A stretch of 64,000 bases of DNA, from NCBI RefSeq assembly GCF_900230185.1, contig NZ_OCSR01000002.1, positions 310,001 through 374,000 of the forward strand, in the 5' to 3' direction. Source of the stretch: Burkholderia sp. OK233. GTDB lineage: Bacteria; Pseudomonadota; Gammaproteobacteria; Burkholderiales; Burkholderiaceae. Position 1 is the first letter of the stretch. The number at the start of each line of letters is the position of its first letter. Below, one piece after another: positions 52,181 to 60,315 of this stretch. The position numbers and the translations under genes are program-made. The notes under the pieces were generated by a model. It saw nothing but the letters and a program-made list of their open reading frames with translations. It ran no database searches and was not told the DNA's origin.

Positions 52181-53779
52181 ATGGACCGGTTAAAGCATGC
52201 GATGCTTGAATATCACGAGCGCAGCAAGCATCGCGTCAGCGGCTACGCCCCTGGCCCCGGGAAACTCGACTGGGCAACCCAACCGGATCCATTCCGGGTG
52301 TTTCACGGCGCACCACGCACTGGTCTGCCGTTAGCCGCGGATAGCCTGACTACACGCTACAACGAACTGCGCTGCGGCGCTTTGTTGCCCGCGCGCAGAT
52401 TCGATCTTTCCAGTCTGGCAATCCTGTTCGAGCTTTCGCTCGGCCTGTCGGCGTGGAAATCCTACGGCACCCAGCGGTGGGCACTGCGCTGCAACCCTTC
52501 GAGCGGAAACCTGCATCCGACCGAGGGCTATCTTCTGTGTCCGACTCTGCCCGGCTTGTCCGGTGGGGTCTACCATTACCTGAGCCGGGACCATTCCCTT
52601 GAATGTCGCGCTGCCGTGGATGACGAACGATGGAGCGAGGCGTTCCCGCCAAGTGGCGTCCTGGTCGGCATAAGCTCGATCCCCTGGCGCGAGGCGTGGA
52701 AATACGGCATGCGTGCCTGGCGCTACTGCCAGCACGATTGCGGTCATGTCATCGCCGCGGTGAGTTACGCAGCGGCAGCGCTTGGCTGGCAGACACGGCT
52801 GGTGGAGGCGGCTGCGGACGACGCAGTGGCCAACCTGCTTGGATTGAATCGCGGAGAAGATTTCGGGAAGGCAGAAGCAGAGGCGCCGGATGCGTTGCTC
52901 TGGATCGGCAACGCTGAATTGCGGCCTGATCTTGAGCGCATGCTGATCGCCCTGGATAGCGCACGGTGGCACGGACGCGCGAATCAGCTGAGTCCGGGAC
53001 ATGTGAAGTGGCCGGATATCGATTCGATCCATCGCGCGACGCATAAGGCCCGTACTCGCGAACCGACCTTGCCGGATCCGGACAAGCGCCCGTCGCCCGC
53101 GGCGCCCGCCCTTGATCTCAGCTTTGCCCGGATCGCGCGGCAGCGTCGCAGCGCGGTGAATTTCGACGGTACGACGTACATCGCCAAGGCGGCGTTTTTC
53201 AGCATGCTGGCGTGCCTGTTGCCACGTCACGACACGCCGCCGTGGAATGCGCTGATGTCTCCTGCAGCAGTACATGCAGCGCTAATGGTGCACCGCGTGG
53301 GCGACCTGGAGCCGGGCCTGTATATGTTCGTGAGAAACCCGCGCGCGCTGCCGGATCTCAAGCGGTCTCTACGTCCAGAATGGCTGTGGCAAAAGACCGG
53401 CCCCGATCATCTGCCGCTCTTTCTTCTGCTGCCGTACGATTTGCGCGCCACGGCAAAGTTGATCTGCTGCCACCAGGATATCGGCGCCGACTCCTGCTTT
53501 GCGCTGGGGATGATCGCGAAATTCGGAATCGCGTTGAAGCAGCCATGGCGTTATCGGTATCTGTTCTGGGAGTGCGGCATTCTTGGCCAGGCGCTCTATC
53601 TCGAAGCCGAAGCGGCCGGCGTGCGCGCGACAGGGATTGGCTGCTTCTTCGATGATGAAATGCATGCACTGCTCGGCGTGGAGGCTCACACCTGGCAAAG
53701 CCTGTATCACTTCACCGTCGGCCGTGCGGTAGACGATCAGCGCCTGTCCACATGTCCACCGTATGAGGTTCAGCCTTGA
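52181..53779 (+). CDS. Two-domain SagB-like nitroreductase
   Basis: 532 residues from ATG 52181 after GAGGGGAAT. Two nitroreductase-fold halves. The first (about 40-250) has RCNPSSGNLHPTEGYLLC, the FMN-binding pattern of SagB/ThcOx dehydrogenases; CQHDCGHVIAAVSYAAAALG follows. The second (about 310-530) has FARIARQRRSAVNFDGTTY and ECGILGQALYLEAEAAGVRA, then GIGCFFDDEMHALLGV. SagB-type enzymes oxidise azolines to azoles in peptides, but no precursor or cyclodehydratase gene is nearby, so another FMN-dependent redox role is more likely. Confidence 0.82.
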   Translation: MDRLKHAMLEYHERSKHRVSGYAPGPGKLDWATQPDPFRVFHGAPRTGLPLAADSLTTRYNELRCGALLPARRFDLSSLAILFELSLGLSAWKSYGTQRWALRCNPSSGNLHPTEGYLLCPTLPGLSGGVYHYLSRDHSLECRAAVDDERWSEAFPPSGVLVGISSIPWREAWKYGMRAWRYCQHDCGHVIAAVSYAAAALGWQTRLVEAAADDAVANLLGLNRGEDFGKAEAEAPDALLWIGNAELRPDLERMLIALDSARWHGRANQLSPGHVKWPDIDSIHRATHKARTREPTLPDPDKRPSPAAPALDLSFARIARQRRSAVNFDGTTYIAKAAFFSMLACLLPRHDTPPWNALMSPAAVHAALMVHRVGDLEPGLYMFVRNPRALPDLKRSLRPEWLWQKTGPDHLPLFLLLPYDLRATAKLICCHQDIGADSCFALGMIAKFGIALKQPWRYRYLFWECGILGQALYLEAEAAGVRATGIGCFFDDEMHALLGVEAHTWQSLYHFTVGRAVDDQRLSTCPPYEVQP

Positions 53780-53942
53780 AGCGAGAGCCTCACGTCCCGA
53801 TCGTGCAGAGGCGGTATTTTCCACGAGCGCCCGGCGATTGAACGTCACACATAGTCCTCGTTTTCCTTATCAATACGCGGCGAACCAAACGTATTGGCGT
53901 GAGAATAAAAAGGAAAGCGACTCGCCCCCATGTGAAGAATAG

Positions 53943-53995
53943 AACCGTCGCCAGAAAGCTTGCTTTAAGGTCTGCTTTCCAAGGCCGCGACGGTT
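53943..53995. repeat. Inverted repeat upstream of the phasin-like gene
   Basis: AACCGTCGC (53943-53951) and its exact complement GCGACGGTT (53987-53995) enclose 35 bases. It lies 37 bases before the next ATG. There is no T-run on either side in the right place for a terminator; a leader structure or operator is possible. Confidence 0.45.
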
Positions 53996-54032
53996 AAAAA
54001 CATCTATTCGAATTGCATCGAAGCGGAGATTT

Positions 54033-54527
54033 ATGAGTAATCCAGATCAAAAAACTGAGCGATCTTCTGGAGAGGTTCACCCTTCTGCTAACGTTCCCAC
54101 ATCAGCGCTTTCTGCGTCTTGCTGTTATGAATGCGGCGTCGCTGTTTCATCTCCAACACTCCCACTGCTTGCGCAGTCTTTAGGGTGTTGCATCCAGCGG
54201 TTGAATCCGCCCCGTCAATTATTCCCTATTGCATCAAATTCCCAACTGGAATTTGCAAACGTCGCCAACGAGTATGTCGCTGGGCAGCAGCGCAAATTGC
54301 AAGAGCTGATTGACGGGGCCGCACGGCATGCGCCGGCTACTGCTGAAACCGCCATTGCATCCTTGAAGTCTGCGATTGCCGCCGCAGGCACCTGGTACGA
54401 GACGACGTACAAGGCCGCTCAACAGGCGATCCTCACTGCAGAAAGCAATGCCGCAGCAGTGAGTGAAGTCGTGTCAAAAACCACCCGGAAGGCAGCGGAA
54501 CGGGCTGTTCGCGCTACGTCAAAGTAG
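54033..54527 (+). CDS. Phasin-like PHB granule-associated protein
   Basis: 164 residues. The C-terminal two thirds carry the phasin pattern: FANVANEYVAGQQRKLQELI, AIASLKSAIAAAGTWYETTY, KAAQQAILTAESNAAAVSEV, amphipathic helices with few charged clusters. Phasins coat PHB granules and control their size. The N-terminal 60 residues, with four cysteines (SASCCYECGVAV, LGCC), are unusual. GGAGATTT precedes the ATG. Consistent with the depolymerase gene at 44919. Confidence 0.8.
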   Translation: MSNPDQKTERSSGEVHPSANVPTSALSASCCYECGVAVSSPTLPLLAQSLGCCIQRLNPPRQLFPIASNSQLEFANVANEYVAGQQRKLQELIDGAARHAPATAETAIASLKSAIAAAGTWYETTYKAAQQAILTAESNAAAVSEVVSKTTRKAAERAVRATSK

Positions 54528-54732
54528 TCGTTCCTTCCGCGACGTACGGCTGATATGTCCGCATCCGCAGGTCGTCAAACTGCGAAATTCATGGTGTCGG
54601 AACGCCCCGATCTTTTCGGGAGGCCCGCCGGTTTCTTTCGCACTGTTCGTTCAGTAGCGACTTTCACCGTCTGCTATCCTGAATAACATCTCAGGTTTTG
54701 GCGTATGACCTCGGAAATAGGCCAGAACTTTT

Positions 54733-54762
54733 AGCCGGCGCTTGCGCCGGCTTTTTTATTTT
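54733..54762 (+). terminator. Intrinsic terminator
   Basis: AGCCGGCG, loop CTTG, CGCCGGCT, then TTTTTATTTT: a textbook hairpin and T-run. It ends transcription of the phasin-like gene and separates it from the signalling operon. Confidence 0.85.
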
Positions 54763-54904
54763 ATGCATTATCGCCCAGGGCTAATCCCGATCTGAATCGC
54801 TGCCGTTATGGCCGTTATTCCGTAAGACCAACGACGTCGGTATTTATTGCTTGCTGTTGACGGTCAGTCGCATTCCGTGCGCAGTTGAGATCAAGGACCT
54901 TTCC

Positions 54905-56329
54905 GTGAAGACCAACCTGTCGGAAGCCATTGTCGAGCTGGTGAATTGCGGCGTCTTCTCTGTGGATCGCGACCTGCGCATTCTCACGTGGAACCGCTTC
55001 ATGCAGTCTCACACGGGACGGTCCGCCGAAACCGTCATCGGCATGGATCTTCTTGAGGCGTTTCCGGAATTGCCGCAACAGTGGCTGAGGAGAAAAATCG
55101 AGGGCGTGTTCGTGCTTGGCACGCCTGCCTACTCGTCGTGGGAGCATCGCCCGTTTCTCTTCCGCTTCGAACACTCGCGCCCGATCACCGGCACGATCGA
55201 TGCCATGCGGCAAAACTGCAGCTTTATCCCGATCGAGGACGACCAGGGAGAAGTCGCGGCGGTAGGGGTGACCATCGTGGATGCCACGGATGTCTGCATC
55301 GCATATGGCGAACTGCAAGAGCGGCAGAAAACCGTCTCCAGCGCATTGGCCGAATTGACCGTGCGCAACAGGCAGCTCACCGAGCTTAACGAAGAGCTGG
55401 CGCATGCTCATCAGCAACTTCTCCAATCGGAAAAGCTGGCGGCCATCGGGCAACTGGCAGCAGGCGTTGCGCACGAAATCAATAACCCCGTGGGTTTCGT
55501 GCTGTCGAACCTGAATACCCTTGAGGGCTACATCAGGACACTCAGCCGGTATGCCGAGGACACGGACCGGCTGGTCGGGAAGGCCGCGCCGTTGCTCAAG
55601 ACCGATCTGCGCGCGCTCGCCGAAAACGCTGATCTGGACTACCTGCTTGGCGATGCCCCGATGCTCGTGCAGGAATCCAGGGAGGGCCTCGCCCGGGTCC
55701 GCACGATTGTGATCGATCTGAGGGACTTCTCCAGGATCGACAGCACACATGTATGGGAATGGACCGATGTCCATCGTTGCATTGAATCGACGCTCAACAT
55801 TGTGCACAACGAAGTGAAGTATCGTGCCCATCTGGTTCGCGACTACACCGAGCTACCCCTGGTTCGGTGCATACCCTCGCAGATCAGTCAGGTCGTGTTG
55901 AATCTTGTCGTCAACGCTGCGCAGGCGTATAGCGGGAATCATGATCAGCTCAACCCTGCAGCGGGCACGATCACCATCCGCACAGGCGTCGAACCTGCCG
56001 ACGCATCGCGCGTCTGGTTTGAAGTCACCGATGCAGCATGCGGCATTCCCGCAGAGCATATCAAACGCATTTTTGATCCGTTCTTCACTACCAAACCAGT
56101 TGGTCAGGGAACCGGCCTTGGACTATCGGTGACTTATGGGATCGTCAACGCACATCATGGCCAGATATCCGTAACAAGCACGGTCGGCATGGGAACGACG
56201 TTCCGCGTGACGCTCCCGATAGACGCGTCGACTCCAGAAGTAGTCGACCAGCCGGCGGCGTTTCCAATGCCCGCTGGCGCACCCGACGCACCCTCAACCG
56301 GCGCAGTCGGCGACTGCCACATGAGGTAG
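54905..56329 (+). CDS. PAS-domain sensor histidine kinase
   Basis: 474 residues from GTG 54905, after AAGGACCTTTCC; a TTG at 54851 is the alternative. PAS domain (about 8-140; GVFSVDRDLRILTWNRFMQ), a coiled linker (ELTVRNRQLTELNEELAHAH), a HisKA box with phospho-acceptor AAGVAHEINNPVGFVLSNLN and a HATPase domain: N-box VVLNLVVNAAQAYS, F-box FDPFFTTKP and G2 GTGLGLSV. The G1 box reads VTDAACGIP, so the first glycine of DxGxG is alanine. No membrane helix, so it is cytosolic. It heads a four-gene signalling operon. Confidence 0.9.
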   Translation: MKTNLSEAIVELVNCGVFSVDRDLRILTWNRFMQSHTGRSAETVIGMDLLEAFPELPQQWLRRKIEGVFVLGTPAYSSWEHRPFLFRFEHSRPITGTIDAMRQNCSFIPIEDDQGEVAAVGVTIVDATDVCIAYGELQERQKTVSSALAELTVRNRQLTELNEELAHAHQQLLQSEKLAAIGQLAAGVAHEINNPVGFVLSNLNTLEGYIRTLSRYAEDTDRLVGKAAPLLKTDLRALAENADLDYLLGDAPMLVQESREGLARVRTIVIDLRDFSRIDSTHVWEWTDVHRCIESTLNIVHNEVKYRAHLVRDYTELPLVRCIPSQISQVVLNLVVNAAQAYSGNHDQLNPAAGTITIRTGVEPADASRVWFEVTDAACGIPAEHIKRIFDPFFTTKPVGQGTGLGLSVTYGIVNAHHGQISVTSTVGMGTTFRVTLPIDASTPEVVDQPAAFPMPAGAPDAPSTGAVGDCHMR

Positions 56330-56333
56330 ACCT

Positions 56334-56702
56334 ATGGCTTTGCCTATCCTTGTTGTCGATGATTCGACGCTGGCCCGAAAGCTGCTCGTCAGGTCCTTGC
56401 CTGAAGACTGGGACGTAGACATCACCCAGGCGTCGGATGGCGCGGCAGCGCTTGAACTGTATCGCGCCGGCAAGGGCGCAGTGATATTTCTCGATCTGAC
56501 CATGCCAGTAATGAACGGATTCGAAGTGCTCGAGGCAATCCGGCACGAAGGGCTCGATACGTTCGTCATCGTCGTATCGGCAGACGTCCAGTCCGGTGCA
56601 GTGGCGCGCGCAAAGGCGCTCGGCGCGATTGGATTCATTAGCAAACCCGTTTCGACTGAAGCCATTCGGCCGATCCTCAAGGAGTACGGTCTCCATGAAT
56701 GA
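56334..56702 (+). CDS. Single-domain response regulator (CheY-like)
   Basis: 122 residues, receiver only. ILVVDDSTLARKLLVRSL has the acidic pair, IFLDLTMPVMNGFEVL the phospho-acceptor aspartate at about residue 54, VIVVSADVQSG the T/S switch region and FISKPVS the lysine. Starts four bases after the kinase stop. As in CheY-like operons it likely accepts phosphate from the kinase and acts through protein contacts; the CheC-like gene that overlaps its end (8 bases) probably removes the phosphate. Confidence 0.92.
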   Translation: MALPILVVDDSTLARKLLVRSLPEDWDVDITQASDGAAALELYRAGKGAVIFLDLTMPVMNGFEVLEAIRHEGLDTFVIVVSADVQSGAVARAKALGAIGFISKPVSTEAIRPILKEYGLHE

Positions 56703-57297
56703 ACAGTCTCTTAACGAGGAGCAACGGGATGCACTCCAGGAAATCTGCAATGTCGGGATGGGCAAGGCAGCCGCCGCACTGGCACAACTCCTCGGTGCAT
56801 TCGTTACGTTGTCGGTGCCCGGTATCAGGCTCGTGAACATCGACCAGCTACGCGATGCCTTGACGAGCCGGGACAACGGTCAACTTCCGCCCGTGCGTCA
56901 GGCATTCCAGTCGGACATTTCCGGTGAGGCGATTGTGCTGTTCGGCAGGGATGGCCAGCGGGAACTCCAGCAATTGATGGGCTATGGCGTCGGAAACACC
57001 GACGCTGAAGTCGAAGTGCTGTGCGACATTGCCAACCTGCTTGTGGGCGCCTGCGTTCGAAGCGTATTCGAACAGCTTGGCCGGCGCATCTGCTTCTCCG
57101 GTCCGACTCTTTTGCCACTTGCCGCGGAGACGAGCGACGGGTTTCTCCTCAACGGACGATGGGCATTTGCACTGCTGCTCGAAATTCACTTCACGCTCGA
57201 ACAAGGGGGATTCGGCGCTCGTATGGTGATATTGTTGCCGGATGCGGCCATCGAGGGAATGAAACGTGCCCTCGATCAGTTCCTCGAATCGTTCTAA
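56695..57297 (+). CDS. CheC-like phosphatase
   Basis: 200 residues from ATG 56695, inside the end of the receiver gene. Two CheC-type phosphatase elements are seen: LQEICNVGMGKAAAALAQLL (E--NxG-G--A) near residue 14 and VLCDIANLLVGACVRSVFEQ near 110. Members of the CheC/CheX/FliY group dephosphorylate CheY-like receivers, which fits the direct coupling with the response regulator here. The receiver-HD-GYP gene follows 91 bases after its stop. Confidence 0.88.
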   Translation: MNEQSLNEEQRDALQEICNVGMGKAAAALAQLLGAFVTLSVPGIRLVNIDQLRDALTSRDNGQLPPVRQAFQSDISGEAIVLFGRDGQRELQQLMGYGVGNTDAEVEVLCDIANLLVGACVRSVFEQLGRRICFSGPTLLPLAAETSDGFLLNGRWAFALLLEIHFTLEQGGFGARMVILLPDAAIEGMKRALDQFLESF

Positions 57298-57388
57298 CTT
57301 CCCTTTTGGCAAAGCATCATGCGGCGAAGCCTTTATCGAATTCACTGGCTCAGACGCGCAGGCGGCGCCCAGATCTGCGAGAAAATTC

Positions 57389-58783
57389 ATGTCCGAACTT
57401 CAGGCGACTGACAAAGTACCCGACGAGAGTGAAGCAATTGCAACGGCGCACGAGTCTCCCAAAGCTCCTGTGCCCACGCTGTTACTGGTGGACGACGAGC
57501 CGGGGGTGATTTCGTCGCTCAGACGCCTGCTCCGTCCGCTGAAATACGAGGTGCTCGCCGCGAACAGCGGTGCTGAGGCCCTCCTGCTGCTTGAATCCGC
57601 GCAGGTCGATATCATCATTTCAGACATGCGAATGCCAAATATGGACGGCGCTGAGTTTCTGGCCCGTGCCCAGTCTCTGTGCCCCGACGCCATCCGGATA
57701 CTGCTGACGGGTTATTCGGAAGTCGATGCCGTTGTTCGTGCGGTGAACGAAGGCCACGTCTATCACTACCTGCCCAAGCCGTGGGACGATCAGGACCTTC
57801 TGCTGACGATACAACGCGGGTTCGAGCAACTCAGCCTGAAGCGCGAGGCTGAAAGGTTGACCCGCCTGCTCCAGTTGCAAAACGAAAAATTGGCTGACTT
57901 CAACACCGGGCTGGAACGGGAGGTTCATGCACGCACGGAGGAAATCAGGCAAACCGTCATGTTTCTCGAAGGCGCACAGCAGGATCTGAAAAGCAATTTT
58001 CTGACGATGGTGAAAGTGTGCGCGAACATGGTCGAAATGCGGTGCGGCCTCCCAGGCCATTCCGCCAGGATCGGAGAACTCGCGAGACAACTTGGTGCGG
58101 CGCTCGGGATGAGCGACTATGCCTCTAACGAACTGTTGATGGCAGGTCTGCTGCATGGAATTGGCAAACTCTTTCTGCCCGACGCACTGCTGAAGACGCC
58201 CACCGCGAAGATGTCCCCGCATGAAGCGAAGCTCTATCACCTGCATCCGCTGCAGTGCCAGATGGCTTTAAGCCCGGTGTCGCAGCTGGGCGTCGTGCAA
58301 GACATGATCCGTCACCAGTACGAGCGGTTCGACGGGCGTGGCACGCCCGATGGCCTTTTCGGCGAATCCATTCCGTTGGGCGCCCGCATTCTCGCACTTG
58401 CCCGCGACGTGGAAGATTTACGCATCGGTGCGATCGCGCCACAAAGAATGAGCGACGGGCAGATCGTCTCCACTGTGCGTGCACAATCGGGCTTACGCTA
58501 TGACCCAGTCGTCTCTGAACAATACATTGATCTGGTAATGAGCCACGCTGAGCTGACGCCAGAGGGAGTACCGGACCGTCTCGATGCATCTCACCTGAAG
58601 GAAGGGATGAAGCTGGCGGAAGACCTCCGGACGTCACGCGGCACGCTGCTGATGACGAAGGGCAAGATACTTTCCGCCGATCAGATCGCACAGATCCGTC
58701 GCTTCGAAATTCATGAGGAGGAGCAGTTCGTCATTCTGGTCGAACGCAACGCGGCAGTCACGGCCCGAACACAAGTGGCCTGA
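57389..58783 (+). CDS. Receiver plus HD-GYP-like domain protein with altered HD motif
   Basis: 464 residues from ATG 57389. Receiver domain (about 25-145) with TLLLVDDEPG and IIISDMRMPNMDG (phospho-acceptor). A coiled linker (RLLQLQNEKLADFNTGLERE) leads to an HD-GYP-type domain: the usual HD-IGK is LLHGIGKLF (HG instead of HD) and the GYP loop is YERFDGRGTPDGLFGESIPL (GRGTPDG). Loss of the metal-binding aspartate suggests weak or no c-di-GMP phosphodiesterase activity, so it may be a sensor or output scaffold. An earlier in-frame start at 57266 would overlap cheC. Confidence 0.88.
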   Translation: MSELQATDKVPDESEAIATAHESPKAPVPTLLLVDDEPGVISSLRRLLRPLKYEVLAANSGAEALLLLESAQVDIIISDMRMPNMDGAEFLARAQSLCPDAIRILLTGYSEVDAVVRAVNEGHVYHYLPKPWDDQDLLLTIQRGFEQLSLKREAERLTRLLQLQNEKLADFNTGLEREVHARTEEIRQTVMFLEGAQQDLKSNFLTMVKVCANMVEMRCGLPGHSARIGELARQLGAALGMSDYASNELLMAGLLHGIGKLFLPDALLKTPTAKMSPHEAKLYHLHPLQCQMALSPVSQLGVVQDMIRHQYERFDGRGTPDGLFGESIPLGARILALARDVEDLRIGAIAPQRMSDGQIVSTVRAQSGLRYDPVVSEQYIDLVMSHAELTPEGVPDRLDASHLKEGMKLAEDLRTSRGTLLMTKGKILSADQIAQIRRFEIHEEEQFVILVERNAAVTARTQVA

Positions 58784-59022
58784 TCCATGGTCGGCAGGTA
58801 GTGACTACTCGACAACACGGTGCGGACTGGATCGTAGGTGACCGGCGGATGGAACTGGAAGCGAAGGAGATTGCGGACAGAGACGCTCTCCAGCGGCTCC
58901 TCGACAAGCGCGCCGTCGTCCACATCTACCGCTTCATCGGTCGAATCGCGAAAACGCTTGACCTTCAACACAGTTGCTTCGGGGAGGTGGGCATGATTGA
59001 GGGCCTCCAGAACCGAACGGCA
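58784..59022. other. Downstream region of the signalling operon
   Basis: No gene is assigned. A leftward frame (58711-58971) overlaps the end of the HD-GYP-like gene and is treated as shadow. Confidence 0.4.
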
Positions 59023-59262
59023 TCACACTTCGTCGGGGCTGAGCACGACGGGCAGCGTGCGGGGCATGCGTACCGGGTGCATCCTGGTCATCAGCTCGGG
59101 CCGCTCAAGCGTGACCTCGAAGAAGAACTTCAGGCCGGTAATGGTGTGGTTCAGTGATACGGGAGATGTACCGTGATCGACCAGATGCAGCTGGTAGCGC
59201 CGCAGGTCCTCGACGCTGGCCGTGTCAGGCGAGCGCCCGAGAAACCGGGCAAATTCGCGCAT
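59023..59262 (-). pseudogene. Truncated tyrosine recombinase, N-terminal fragment
   Basis: About 79 residues, starting MREFARFLGRSPDTASVEDL and continuing RRYQLHLVDHGTSPVSLNHT, TGLKFFFEVTLERPELMTRM, ending LPVVLSPDEV with a TGA where the catalytic domain should follow. This is the SAM-like N-terminal domain found in integrases linked to IS91-type elements. Its 5' part abuts and slightly overlaps the opposite-strand hydroxylase start at 59261. It is a remnant of a past insertion. Confidence 0.7.
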
Positions 59263-59944
59263 GATGCTCCATCTGCAAGGCGTACTCAGCAAACAACAGG
59301 TCGCGCAATTCCGCGAAATCCTCGACGCGGCGCCATGGATCGACGGCAATGCGACTTCCGGCGAACAGTCGGCGCAGGCCAAGCGCAACCAGCAATTGCC
59401 CGAAGGCTCTCCCGCCGCGCGCGCGGTAGGCGATGCGATTCAGGACGCACTCGGCCGCAATCCGCGCTTCTTTTCCGCCGCGTTGCCGCTGAAAGTCTTT
59501 CCGCCGCTCTTTAACCGCTATGCAGGCGGCGATGGTTTCGGCACACACGTGGACAACGCGATCCGCCAGCTGCGCGGCACCGACTTCCGCATCCGCAGCG
59601 ATCTGTCGGCCACGCTCTTTCTGGCCGAGCCGGAGTCCTACGACGGTGGCGAACTCTGCGTCGAAGACACCTACGGCGTGCATCGCGCGAAGCTGCCGGC
59701 CGGCGACATGGTGCTCTACCCCGCTTCGAGCCTGCACCACGTGAGCCCGGTGACGCGTGGCGTGCGGATCGCGTCCTTCTTCTGGATTCAGAGCATGGTG
59801 CGCGACAACGGCGAACGCGCCATGCTGTTTCAACTCGACAACGATGTGCAACGTCTAGCTGCCGAGAAAGGGTCGAACGATGCAACCGTGGTAAGTCTCA
59901 CCGGCATCTATCACAATCTGCTGCGCCGCTGGGCCGACGCCTGA
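59261..59944 (+). CDS. piuC: PKHD-type 2-oxoglutarate/Fe(II) hydroxylase PiuC
   Basis: 227 residues, length and motifs of the YbiX/PiuC family. MMLHLQGVLSKQQVAQFREI starts the protein; Fe(II) ligands appear in FGTHVDNAIRQ (H-x-D) and SLHHVSPVTRGVRIASFFWI (distal H and the arginine for 2-oxoglutarate). Usually encoded beside TonB-dependent siderophore receptors and induced by iron limitation; no receptor is seen here. The upstream DNA is a recombinase fragment, so its native promoter may have been replaced. Confidence 0.9.
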   Translation: MMLHLQGVLSKQQVAQFREILDAAPWIDGNATSGEQSAQAKRNQQLPEGSPAARAVGDAIQDALGRNPRFFSAALPLKVFPPLFNRYAGGDGFGTHVDNAIRQLRGTDFRIRSDLSATLFLAEPESYDGGELCVEDTYGVHRAKLPAGDMVLYPASSLHHVSPVTRGVRIASFFWIQSMVRDNGERAMLFQLDNDVQRLAAEKGSNDATVVSLTGIYHNLLRRWADA

Positions 59945-60315
59945 TCTGGCGGACTCCTCGTTCCACACAAAACAGTCTTTCTTTTTGCACGCAGAAAGAA
60001 GGCCCGTCCGCGTATTTACTTTCCCGTTCGTTAAGCGCAACGTCCGTGGTTGACGCGCGTCGCCACGTTTCTGGTTGCGCTCTCCACGATTCGATCCGAT
60101 TCGCCGTGAGCCGATAGCCGGGGCGCAGCGGACCCCGTTACGCCGCGTCGGCAACCTGTTGCATTCGCAACGGCACCGAAATTGCTGAGAACGATGAGTC
60201 AGACCACGACGCTTCGGATGCCAACGTGCGGGTATCCGCACGTCGGTTACCCGCATGTCGGCTACCCGCATGTCGCCAGCCTGCATTGACCTTTCAATGG
60301 AGCCAGCAGATCGTC
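59945..60315. other. Intergenic region with a short tandem repeat
   Basis: No gene recognised. Contains the 15-bp tandem repeat at 60229-60273 and presumably the promoter of the paoABC operon. Confidence 0.5.
60229..60273. repeat. 15-bp tandem repeat, three units
   Basis: Three adjacent 15-mers (CGGGTATCCGCACGT, CGGTTACCCGCATGT, CGGCTACCCGCATGT) with three or four differences from the first unit to the others and one between units two and three. It lies 43-87 bases before the paoA start. Confidence 0.85.

Noticed and set aside
52331..53275. Leftward frame of 314 codons
   Set aside because: Shadow of the SagB-like gene.
53943..53995. Inverted repeat as an intrinsic terminator
   Set aside because: No T-run follows the second arm on the plus strand, and on the minus strand the run precedes the hairpin.
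54815..55831. Leftward frame of 338 codons
   Set aside because: Shadow of the histidine kinase gene, a common effect of GC-rich codon position three.
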